NCBI GenBank assembly: GCA_006226595.1
Contig: SBGP01000069.1
Location: 62,001 to 126,000 of the forward strand
DNA: 64,000 bases
Direction: 5' to 3'
Source of the DNA: Deltaproteobacteria bacterium
Lineage (GTDB): Bacteria; Myxococcota_A; UBA796; GCA-2862545
Shown piece after piece: positions 8,056 to 16,500 of the stretch. Position numbers and translations under genes: made by a program. The notes beneath the pieces are model-generated. The model searched no databases, was not told the DNA's origin, and worked only from the letters and a program-made list of their open reading frames with translations. How positions within the stretch are numbered: the stretch's first letter is position 1; every line of letters starts with the position of its first letter.

Positions 8056-8412
8056 ATGCCCACCCCGCCGCCCGTCACCGACCACGTCCGCACCAAGCAG
8101 GACGACTACCACTCCGCATACGTGGACGAGGTCGCCGCCGCGGTCGCCAAGCACCCGGTCGTCGTCGTCGGCATGTCCGTGAACCCGCACGTCAAGCGCG
8201 CTCGCCAGGCACTCGACGCCGCGGGAATCGCACACCACTACATCGGCTACGGCGGGTACCACAACCTGTGGCGCGAGCGCCTGGCCCTGAAGCTGTGGAC
8301 GCGCTGGCCGACCTTCCCCCAGGTCTTCGTGAACGGCACCTTCATCGGCGGTGCGAACGAGACGCAGCACATGCTGAACAGCGGCGAGCTGCAGAAACTG
8401 CTCGACAGCTAG
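8056..8412 (+). CDS. Glutaredoxin-like protein lacking all cysteines
   Basis: A 118-residue protein. The C-terminal half is plainly glutaredoxin-like: WPTFPQVFVNGTFIGGANET contains the TxP cis-proline loop (86-88) and the glutathione-binding GG. The N-terminal strand-loop-helix that should carry CPYC or CGFS reads VVVVGMSVNPHVKRARQALD, so the active-site cysteines are replaced and the protein contains no Cys at all. It cannot act as a thiol oxidoreductase or coordinate a cluster through the usual Cys. A scaffold or glutathione-binding role is possible. ATG 8056 follows CTGGAGGACCG. A hairpin lies just downstream. Confidence 0.8.
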   Translation: MPTPPPVTDHVRTKQDDYHSAYVDEVAAAVAKHPVVVVGMSVNPHVKRARQALDAAGIAHHYIGYGGYHNLWRERLALKLWTRWPTFPQVFVNGTFIGGANETQHMLNSGELQKLLDS

Positions 8413-8422
8413 CGAGCGCCCG

Positions 8423-8458
8423 TCTGCGATCGGCAGATCGTTTGCTGCAGATCGCAGA
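8423..8458. terminator. Long hairpin, likely terminator
   Basis: Inverted repeat with 14-base arms (TCTGCGATCGGCAG / CTGCAGATCGCAGA), one mismatch and an 8-base loop, starting 11 bases after the stop of the glutaredoxin-like gene. There is no strong T-run, so it may slow polymerase or protect the 3' end rather than terminate alone. An operator for the following operon is an alternative reading. Confidence 0.5.
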
Positions 8459-8561
8459 TTGCACTCCGGATCGACGCGCCCCGACGGCACGATCTGCCCG
8501 GTAGCAAGCGGATGGAAGGCCTGGCCCACTCTTCGCAGTACGGTCGACCCACGAGGTCATC

Positions 8562-11500
8562 ATGCTGCTGCTGCTGTCCGCCATCGCCTGGACTGCCCCC
8601 ACCGTCACGCCCGCGACCGTGCCCGCCACCGGCCACCAGGAGGTCGAGGTCGAGGTCGAGCGCTTCGGCCGCTACGCGCTCGAGGTGAGCTCACCCCGCG
8701 GCACCGCGGTCCAGCTCGTCGACAAGATGACCGGCCCAGGCCCGTCCAGTGGCCGTCGCGGCGAACAGGACGGGCGCCTGGACGTGTTCCTCGAGCCAGG
8801 TCGCACCAAGCTCTGGCTCGAGTCGGCCAGCGACGGCACGGGAGAGACGACCGTGCGGGCCTCGCGCTTCGAGGAGCTTCAGGGACCGGATCTGCCGCTA
8901 CTCATCGAGCTCCGCGAGGAGGTCGGCACCCTCGGCGACCGCGAGCAGCGCAGCTGGTGGATCGACGTCCCCGAGCGTCGCCAGGTCGAGATCGAGGCCG
9001 CGGCCCGGCACCTCGGTGACCTGCGCCTGTGGCAGGACGGCACCTGGTTGCACCCGACCATGCCGAGCTGCGCCGCCTTCGAGCCCGAAGCCGGCATGCC
9101 GTGGACCCGCTGCCAGGTCTCGGTCCAGCTCGAGCCGGGCCTGTACCGGGTCACCGCGTACGGCGCGCCATCGGCGCCGTGGACCGAGGACAGCGACGAG
9201 CAGCCATTCTGGCTCCGCTACGGCCTGCCCGTGCTCGGGACGCCCAGCGAGCAGCGCATCACCCTCGACGACAAGGGCTATGCCCGGTTCCGCGTGCCCA
9301 GCGGCACGGCACGCCACGCGCGCCTGGCCCTGCCCGAGAACCTCGCCAACGCCGCCGTCGGCTTCGGTGGAACCACCTCCGGCTTCGCGCGGAGTCATCG
9401 CTGGGCCGAGATCACCGATGAGAGCCGCACCCCCGAGACCACGGTGTCCATGGGCGGCGCCGGCGAGATCATGGTGCGCGGCAAGCCCGGCCAGGTCGGC
9501 ACGCTACAGGTCCTGCCCGCCACGAGCTGGCGGCGCACACTGAAGTCTGGACGGCACGTGCTCACCTCGATCGTCGGCGCCCACGAGGCCGACGTGCTCG
9601 ACCCGACCGGCGTAGTCGCCCGCCAGCGCAGCGACGGCACCTGGGTCATCGCCGAGGACTACGCGCTCCAACTCGAGTCCGGCAAGCGCTACGAGCGTCA
9701 GTTCAACCTGCTCTCGTCCGCGGCCATGCTCGTGCGCCTGCCCAGCGACGGCGAGTGGAGCTTCGAGCTCGAGGGCGAGGCCGAGGTCATCGTCGAGCCG
9801 TTGATGATCACCAAGCCGCGCAACTACCGCTCACCCGAGTTCAAGGGCGGTTCCTACGTGGAGGACTTCTCGACCGGCCTCCACGTGGTCAGCCTGCGTC
9901 CGACGACCCCCGGCATCGTCACGCTGAAGATCGCGCCGAACACGTGGGGGCGCAGTGCGCGCAGCCTCATCGGCGGCGACCTGCCGCTGATGAAGACTCC
10001 TCGTCCCACCCTGCAGGACCTCGACTTCCGAGGGCAGAACGGCGACACGCTCATCGTGTTCGGCGCCCCTGACACGCTCACCGCCACGGATGTGCGCGAG
10101 CTGCCCGCCCCCCTCGAGCAGCCGCTGAGCCTGCTCCTGCATCCCGGCGAGACCGTGGAGCTTCGCGCCACCGTGCCCGAGCGCGGGGTGATCACCGCGA
10201 CCGGAGCCGACGGCGAGCCGGCCATGGTGCAGATCGAGGGCACCGGTTGGCAGGAGGTCGCGGAGGTGCGCCCGGGCGCCGAGTTCACGGTCGAGGTGAC
10301 CAACCCCGGCAAGACGCGGGCCCGCGTGTCGCTCGCGTGGACGCCGCACACGCACCTGCCGAGTACCGCGCCACCGCCGCTCACCCCGGCCCAGCTCGCG
10401 ACACTGCCCGACTTCGACGACATCCGCGCGGGCGCCCCCGTGTACCTCGACATGGAGCGGACCGAGCGCCGCACCTTCGACCTCGTCGTCGACGAGCCCG
10501 GTCTGTACGCAGTGCAGTCGACAGGTCTGCTCGCCACCCGCGGCGACATGCGCACCCGCACCCGCACGAGCTTCGCCGCTGGCAACCAGAACGGTGTGGG
10601 CCGCAACTTCCTGGTCGGTCGCTACCTGGGCTCCGGGCAGTACCAGCTCACGGTCACCGCGCAGGGTCGGAGCATGGGCCACCTCGGCGTGGAGCTCGCG
10701 AGGGCCCGCCAGGTCGACGGCGGACCGCTGCTCGACGGCGAGCCCGCCCGCATCACCCTTCCGGCCGGCGATGCCGTCGCCTACGGCCTCGACGTCCCCG
10801 CGGACGGCAACTACCGCATCGAGTCCGTGGGACTCGGACGGACGTTCACCTGCCGGATCGAGGATGCGGACGGCTACCCGATCACCGCCCCGGCCGAGCA
10901 GACCTGCAGCCAGCGGCTGTTCCTGCGGGATGGCCACTACTCGGTGGTCGTCGCCCCCGAGCGCACCGAGAGTCGCCGCCTCACCCGGGCCGTCCGCGAC
11001 GCCGATGTGCTCACCCGCGATGGACACGGCCCGCACGCGCTGCGCCTCGACACGCGCGAGACCCACACCTGGACCGAGCCCGCCGACAAGAGCGCGCCGC
11101 GTCCGCCGGACGAGTGGACCTTCACGCTGCCCGCCGACGCCTCGGTCACCGTGCACCTCGACGACGCCATGACCGGCACGCTCCACGGCGCCAGCGGGGA
11201 ACTCGGTCGCCTGCTGCCCGGCCAACCGTTCGAGCAGCTGCTGCCCGCGGGCGACTACCGCCTCGAGCTGCGGTCCGCGCGCCGCGACCACGGCCTGACC
11301 TACGGCGTGCGCGTGGCGACCTGGGAGCTGCTGTCGGGCATGGAGCGGCAGGTCGTCGCCCCCGGCGAGATCCCGGTCGGCGTCGGAGGAGACGGCGCAC
11401 TGACCTTGGCGAGCTTCGGCACCACCGACGTCCGCGCCACCCTTCGTGGGCCCGACGGCGAGGTCATCGCGAAGAGCGACGACCGGCCGGACGACTGGAA

Positions 11501-13559
11501 CTTCCGCATCGAGAGCCGTGTCGCCCCGGGCACCTACACCCTCGAGATCGCGCCGGTCGCCGGCGGCTCCGCGTCGACGCGGGTTCGCATGGTCCAGCCA
11601 GAGGAGGTCGTCGAGCCCGCCCTCACCAACGGCGAAGCGGTGACCGTGGTCCCAGGCGTGGCGGTCCACACCTTCCCCGTCCCGCGCAAGCCTGGTCACG
11701 TGGTGCTCGCCCACGCCACGAGCACCGAGAGCCTGGGCGTGTCCGTCGAGATCGCCACCGACACGGGCTGGCGGACGCTGGGCACCGCCACCGGACGCGA
11801 CGTCGCCTTGCCCGCCTGGCCCGGCGCCGGCGACATCCGAGTGCGGCTGTGGAGTCTCGATCCACGCGGTGCGGAGGCCACGCTCACCGTGACCACCAGC
11901 CGCGCCCAGAAGGTCGGCGAGCGCGCGCTGGCCAGTGGCGTGAAGGCCGGCGGCAAGGCCCCCCTGTCCGCGCTTCGACTCGCCGCCGACGCCGGAGTGT
12001 TCGCCCTCGATCGCCGTGAGCAGCTGTGGCAGTGCCGCGCCGACGGCGGCTGCAGCGAGGTACTCGACGCCCAGGTCTCCGCCGGGGCCGAGGGGCTGCT
12101 GCTCTTCGCGAGAGGCGCGCTCTCCGCGCACCGCATCGCCGTCGACACCGGCACCCCTCAGCTCGTGCAGATCCCCGGGACTGGCGACCGCGCGGTGGAC
12201 GTGACCATGCATCGCGGTCCCGTGGCGGTCATCGCCCGCGCTCGCGCCGGCGTACCGGTGCTCCGCCTGCACAACCAGGCCACCGATGAGGACCCGGAGT
12301 TCGGTGTGGTCGCCCTCGCCCCTCAGGCGAGCCTCGCCGTGGCCACCGGAGGCGCCCCCTACGCCCAGCTGCGCAGCGCTGACGGCCAGCCCCTCGAAGC
12401 CCGCGTGGCCGCGGTGCACTTCGCGGACCCCGAGGTCGACAAGCTCGACGCCAGCGGCCTGTTCGATGCCCACCTCGACCCGGTCACCGCCCGACGCCTC
12501 AAGCTCGGCAAGGGTCCGCACGAGATCCGCCTCACCCTCGACGCGGGCGTGGCCGTCGCGCTGATCGACGACCGCAAGATCGACCGCGTGCTGTGGGCCG
12601 ACGCGGACCCCCGCGCCTTCGCGGTGATCACCGATGCCGACGAGGCGTGGGTGCTCAACGTGGGCGGTGCAGTGGCTTCGGCTCGCGTGCGACGCAGCGA
12701 CGCCGCCCTGGCCGACCGCGTGGTCGATGCGGAGGCCACGAGCTGGTCCAGCCCCGACGCGGCGACCCGCGTGCTCACGGTGTCGCCTGGCGGGGAGATC
12801 GCGATCGCTGGCGGCGACGGCGTCCTGCTCACCAGCGAGGGTCGGCTCGTGCCCCTCGTCGGTCGCGTCTCCGCTGAGGGCGGAGGCACCGCCTGGATCG
12901 ACGCCCGCCCCGGCGTCGGCGCCGTGCACAAGCCGCTGGCGTCGGCCTCCGGAGGAAAGAAGGGCAAGGCCGTGGACGCGGGCACCGTGACCCTCGACGG
13001 GCCGGAGGCCCACCTGTCGCTCCAGGGCGAGGGACTCGTCGAGCTCGGCATCGGCGAGCCGGTGGCGGTGACCGTGCACGGAGACGAGCCCGAGACCGTG
13101 CTCCTTCCCGAGGGCGGCTGGGTTCGCCGGCTGTCCACCGGCGAGGTCGAGGTCTCGATTCGCGCCCTCGGCGGCCGCACCCTGTCGAGCACCGCCGAGC
13201 TGCGGGTCACCGCACCCACGCCGATCGGCGAGGGCATCGGTCCCGAGGTGCTCATCGGCCCCGGCGAAGCCCGCGCGTTCACCTTCGAGGTTCCCCGCGA
13301 CGGTCCCATCGGTCTCGGCGTGCGTGCCACCGCCGACCGGGTCGAGGCCACGCTGTTCGCGAACGGCACCGCTCTCGGCACCGGTCTCGTCCAGATGACC
13401 GAGGTCGAAGCCGGCCCGCACGTCCTCGTACTCCACCTCCCCAGCGACGCGGCTCCCCTCCGCGCTCGCCCCGTCCTCACCGGCATCGAGCCGCCCGACA
13501 CCGGGCCGCCGGAAGAGGTCGTCCGCCACTACCTCGAGCTCGCCTCGGAGGCCCCATGA
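8562..13559 (+). CDS. Giant exported beta-rich protein, first gene of macroglobulin-pbpC operon
   Basis: A 1665-residue protein with a short signal sequence (MLLLLSAIAWTAP) and no later membrane segment, so it is periplasmic or secreted. It is built from repeated beta-sandwich-like units. Several look like pre-peptidase C-terminal (PPC) modules, for example near residues 240, 630 (RRTFDLVVDEPGLYAVQSTG), 745 (YGLDVPADGNYRIESVGLG) and 845 (EWTFTLPADASVTVHLDD). Residues ~1135-1450 look more like a propeller (VFALDRREQLWQCRADGGC, ILTVSPGGE-like repeats). No protease or other catalytic motif was seen. Its stop overlaps the ATG of the macroglobulin gene (ATGA), and that gene overlaps pbpC in the same way, so the three are translationally coupled. 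It may be a structural or binding partner of the macroglobulin. No family recognised as a whole. Confidence 0.85.
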   Translation: MLLLLSAIAWTAPTVTPATVPATGHQEVEVEVERFGRYALEVSSPRGTAVQLVDKMTGPGPSSGRRGEQDGRLDVFLEPGRTKLWLESASDGTGETTVRASRFEELQGPDLPLLIELREEVGTLGDREQRSWWIDVPERRQVEIEAAARHLGDLRLWQDGTWLHPTMPSCAAFEPEAGMPWTRCQVSVQLEPGLYRVTAYGAPSAPWTEDSDEQPFWLRYGLPVLGTPSEQRITLDDKGYARFRVPSGTARHARLALPENLANAAVGFGGTTSGFARSHRWAEITDESRTPETTVSMGGAGEIMVRGKPGQVGTLQVLPATSWRRTLKSGRHVLTSIVGAHEADVLDPTGVVARQRSDGTWVIAEDYALQLESGKRYERQFNLLSSAAMLVRLPSDGEWSFELEGEAEVIVEPLMITKPRNYRSPEFKGGSYVEDFSTGLHVVSLRPTTPGIVTLKIAPNTWGRSARSLIGGDLPLMKTPRPTLQDLDFRGQNGDTLIVFGAPDTLTATDVRELPAPLEQPLSLLLHPGETVELRATVPERGVITATGADGEPAMVQIEGTGWQEVAEVRPGAEFTVEVTNPGKTRARVSLAWTPHTHLPSTAPPPLTPAQLATLPDFDDIRAGAPVYLDMERTERRTFDLVVDEPGLYAVQSTGLLATRGDMRTRTRTSFAAGNQNGVGRNFLVGRYLGSGQYQLTVTAQGRSMGHLGVELARARQVDGGPLLDGEPARITLPAGDAVAYGLDVPADGNYRIESVGLGRTFTCRIEDADGYPITAPAEQTCSQRLFLRDGHYSVVVAPERTESRRLTRAVRDADVLTRDGHGPHALRLDTRETHTWTEPADKSAPRPPDEWTFTLPADASVTVHLDDAMTGTLHGASGELGRLLPGQPFEQLLPAGDYRLELRSARRDHGLTYGVRVATWELLSGMERQVVAPGEIPVGVGGDGALTLASFGTTDVRATLRGPDGEVIAKSDDRPDDWNFRIESRVAPGTYTLEIAPVAGGSASTRVRMVQPEEVVEPALTNGEAVTVVPGVAVHTFPVPRKPGHVVLAHATSTESLGVSVEIATDTGWRTLGTATGRDVALPAWPGAGDIRVRLWSLDPRGAEATLTVTTSRAQKVGERALASGVKAGGKAPLSALRLAADAGVFALDRREQLWQCRADGGCSEVLDAQVSAGAEGLLLFARGALSAHRIAVDTGTPQLVQIPGTGDRAVDVTMHRGPVAVIARARAGVPVLRLHNQATDEDPEFGVVALAPQASLAVATGGAPYAQLRSADGQPLEARVAAVHFADPEVDKLDASGLFDAHLDPVTARRLKLGKGPHEIRLTLDAGVAVALIDDRKIDRVLWADADPRAFAVITDADEAWVLNVGGAVASARVRRSDAALADRVVDAEATSWSSPDAATRVLTVSPGGEIAIAGGDGVLLTSEGRLVPLVGRVSAEGGGTAWIDARPGVGAVHKPLASASGGKKGKAVDAGTVTLDGPEAHLSLQGEGLVELGIGEPVAVTVHGDEPETVLLPEGGWVRRLSTGEVEVSIRALGGRTLSSTAELRVTAPTPIGEGIGPEVLIGPGEARAFTFEVPRDGPIGLGVRATADRVEATLFANGTALGTGLVQMTEVEAGPHVLVLHLPSDAAPLRARPVLTGIEPPDTGPPEEVVRHYLELASEAP

Positions 13560-16500
13560 CCCGCCGTCCCCTTCCCCGCCTGCTGCTCGTTCCCCTGCTG
13601 CTGCTCGCGGTGGTCGCCGGCGCCACCGGCGGAAACGAGCTCCTCGACGCCATGCTCTCGCGTCCCGCCGCGGCCCGCGGCATCGTGGTCGTCCCCGACC
13701 GCTTCGTGCGGGCCTGGGACCCGATCACCGTGTTCTTCCCGTCGAACACGGGCAAGCCGGGGCCCGAAGACACGCCGGAGCGCTTCGTACGCATGGCTCC
13801 GGACCAACCGGGCGCGTGGACCTGGCTCGACGCCCAGACCCTCCAGTTCCGACCCGCCGAGCCCTGGCCGCCGCTGCAGACGGTGACCGTGTCCACCGAC
13901 GGCGAGATTGCCGAGCTCGCGACGCTGATGTCGCCGCCGAGCGCCTCCGAGCCCCGCAACGGTGCGAGCAACCTCGACCGCGTCGAGTCCATCGGGCTCA
14001 CCTTCCCGCACCCGGTGCCGGTCGAGGCCCTGGCGCGCATGATCACCCTCGACGTCACCGAGCTCTCTGGCCAAGGCGTGGTCACCCTCGACGCCGACGA
14101 CTTCGAGATCAAGGCGATGGACCGCCCCTCCGCGGACGCCCCGGCCCGCTACGCGCTGACCCTCGACCGCGCCATCGAGCTCGGCAAGCGGGTCACCCTG
14201 CGCTTCGGTCTCGCCCTGGGCGACAAGGGCGACGCGGTGTCCACCCTCTCGTTCAGCACCGCCGAGCCCTTCCGCGCGACCGCCGTGGGCTGCCCGTCGC
14301 GCACCTGGCCGGTGACCGCCGAAGGCACCCGCTACAGCGCGGATCAACCCCTGTCCTGCCGCGGAAAGGCCGAGCTGCTCGTGCAGTTCTCGGCGAGCCC
14401 CGGCGAGCTCGACCCGGTGCAGGCACGCAACCTGGTGCGCCTCGACCCCGCCGTGCCCGGCCTCGACATCGTCAAGCAGGGCGCTGGCCTCGCGATTCGC
14501 GGCGAGTTCGACCGCGACACGCTGTACGAGGTGACCCTCACCCCGGCCCTCATCGAAGACCACCGCGGGCGCGCGCTCGACATCCGCGGAGAGAGCACGC
14601 TGTACGTGCGTTTCGAGCCGCAGTCCGCGTACCTGTCGTGGTCGCAGGCGGGCATCGTCGAAGCCAAGGGCCCGAAGCGCATCGGGCTCCAGGGTCGCGG
14701 CCACGGGCGCGTGGACCTGCGCATCGTCCCGGTCGAGGCCGACAACCGCAACTTCTGGCCCCTGCACACGCCGATTGCCCTCGACGAGGAGCAGCGTCCC
14801 GCGGGCCCGGGCGAGGAGCCCGAGCCGTGGACGAGCCCGGAGAATGCGGGCAGGCACGACGTGAGCGCGCGCATCGCCACCCTGCCGATCACGGGCTGGT
14901 CGCGCATCGTCGACCTGCCCCTCGACCCCGATGGCAACGCGGCGAGCTTCGGGCTCGACGTCGAGTCCGCGCTGACCGAGCTCTCCGGCAAGCAGAAGCC
15001 CGGCCACTACCTCGTCGGCGTGCGCACGCTCGACGGCAGCACCAGCCGCGCCTGGCATCGCATCCAGGTCACCGACCTGGCCCTGTCGACCATCGAGTCC
15101 GCCGACCGCACCCGGTTCGTGGTCACCTCGCTGTCGACGGCGGCCCCGGTGAGCGGCGCGACCGTGTACCTCGAGGGCAGCCGCCGCAAGCACGGCGAGA
15201 CGACCCGCGAGTGGGCGGTGCTGTCCACTCACGTGACCGGCCCCGACGGCACCGTGGACTACACGGCGCCGGGCAGCAACGACGCGAGCTGGCGCCTGCT
15301 GCGCATCCGCGTGGTGAAGGGCGACGATCAGCTCGTGCTCGACCCGAGCCAGCCCCCCGAGCACTTCGCCGACAACCTGTGGCGCTCGAGCGGCGAAGGC
15401 TGGATGCAGTGGATGTACGGCGGTCTGTCGCACCGCGGCGAGTCCAGCGAGCTGCTCGGCCACGCCTTCCCCGAGCGTCCGATCTACCGTCCCGGCGAGA
15501 CCGTGTACCTCAAGGCCTTCCTGCGCGAGCGCTTCCAGGGGCACCTCAAGCCCCTCGGCGGCGAGGCCACCGTGGTGGTGCGCGCCCCCAACGGCAAGGA
15601 GACCCGCATCCAGACGACGCTCTCGGCGATGGGCGCGGTCGACGCGACCTTCGTTCCCGAGGAGGACGGCCCCACCGGCCACTACTCGGTGCAGGTGTTC
15701 CGAAAGGGCGGCGGCAACGCGTGGACGAACTTCCTGGTCGAGGCCTACCGCCTGCCGACCTTCGAGGTCGACCTGCATGGCGATGGCACCGTGCCGCTCG
15801 ACAAGCCCTTCGACGTGCGCATGACCGCGACCTACTACGCCGGCGGCCGCGTCGCCGAGCGACCGGTGCGGTGGCGGGTCACCCAGTACCCCTACGCGTG
15901 GAACCCGGACCCGATCGAGGGCTTCGTGTACTCCACCGACAGCCGCTTCGCGTCGCAGAGCCGCTTCCGCGCCTCCCCCGATGTGGTGCGCAGCGTGCTC
16001 ACCGATGCCGCCGGCGAGAGCGTCATCGACCTCGACCCGTCGCTCGAGCCCACCGCCCAGCCGCGCACCTACGTGGTCGAGGCCACCGTCACCGGCGCCG
16101 ACGACCAGACCGTGACCTCCACGACCCGCGTGCACGCGGTGCCCGCCTTCGCCCTCGGCCTCAAGGCGCCCCGCGTGGTCGAGAAGGCCAAGCGCTTCTC
16201 CGCCGAGGTCGTCGCCGTCGGCCCCGATGGCAAGCCCATCGCCGACCAGGAGCTCACCGTGCGCCTCGTCCAGCGTCAGTGGCACAGCCACCTGCAGGCG
16301 AGCGACTTCACCGAGGGCAGCGCCCGCTACGTGACCGACGTCGTCGACGAGACGCTCGAGACCCGTACGCTCACCAGTGGTGCGGCACCGGAGTCGCTGT
16401 CCTTCGACGTTCCCGCCGCCGGCGTGTACCTCGTCGAGGTCGAGGCCCAGGACGCGCTGGGACGCGGACAGCTCGTCACGGTCGACCTCTTCGTCGCCGG

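Noticed and set aside
9831-13529. Minus-strand open frame of ~1230 codons opposite the giant exported protein gene
   Set aside because: Same G+C artefact; composition is biased and it lacks any motif. The plus-strand frame has a signal peptide and coupled downstream gene.
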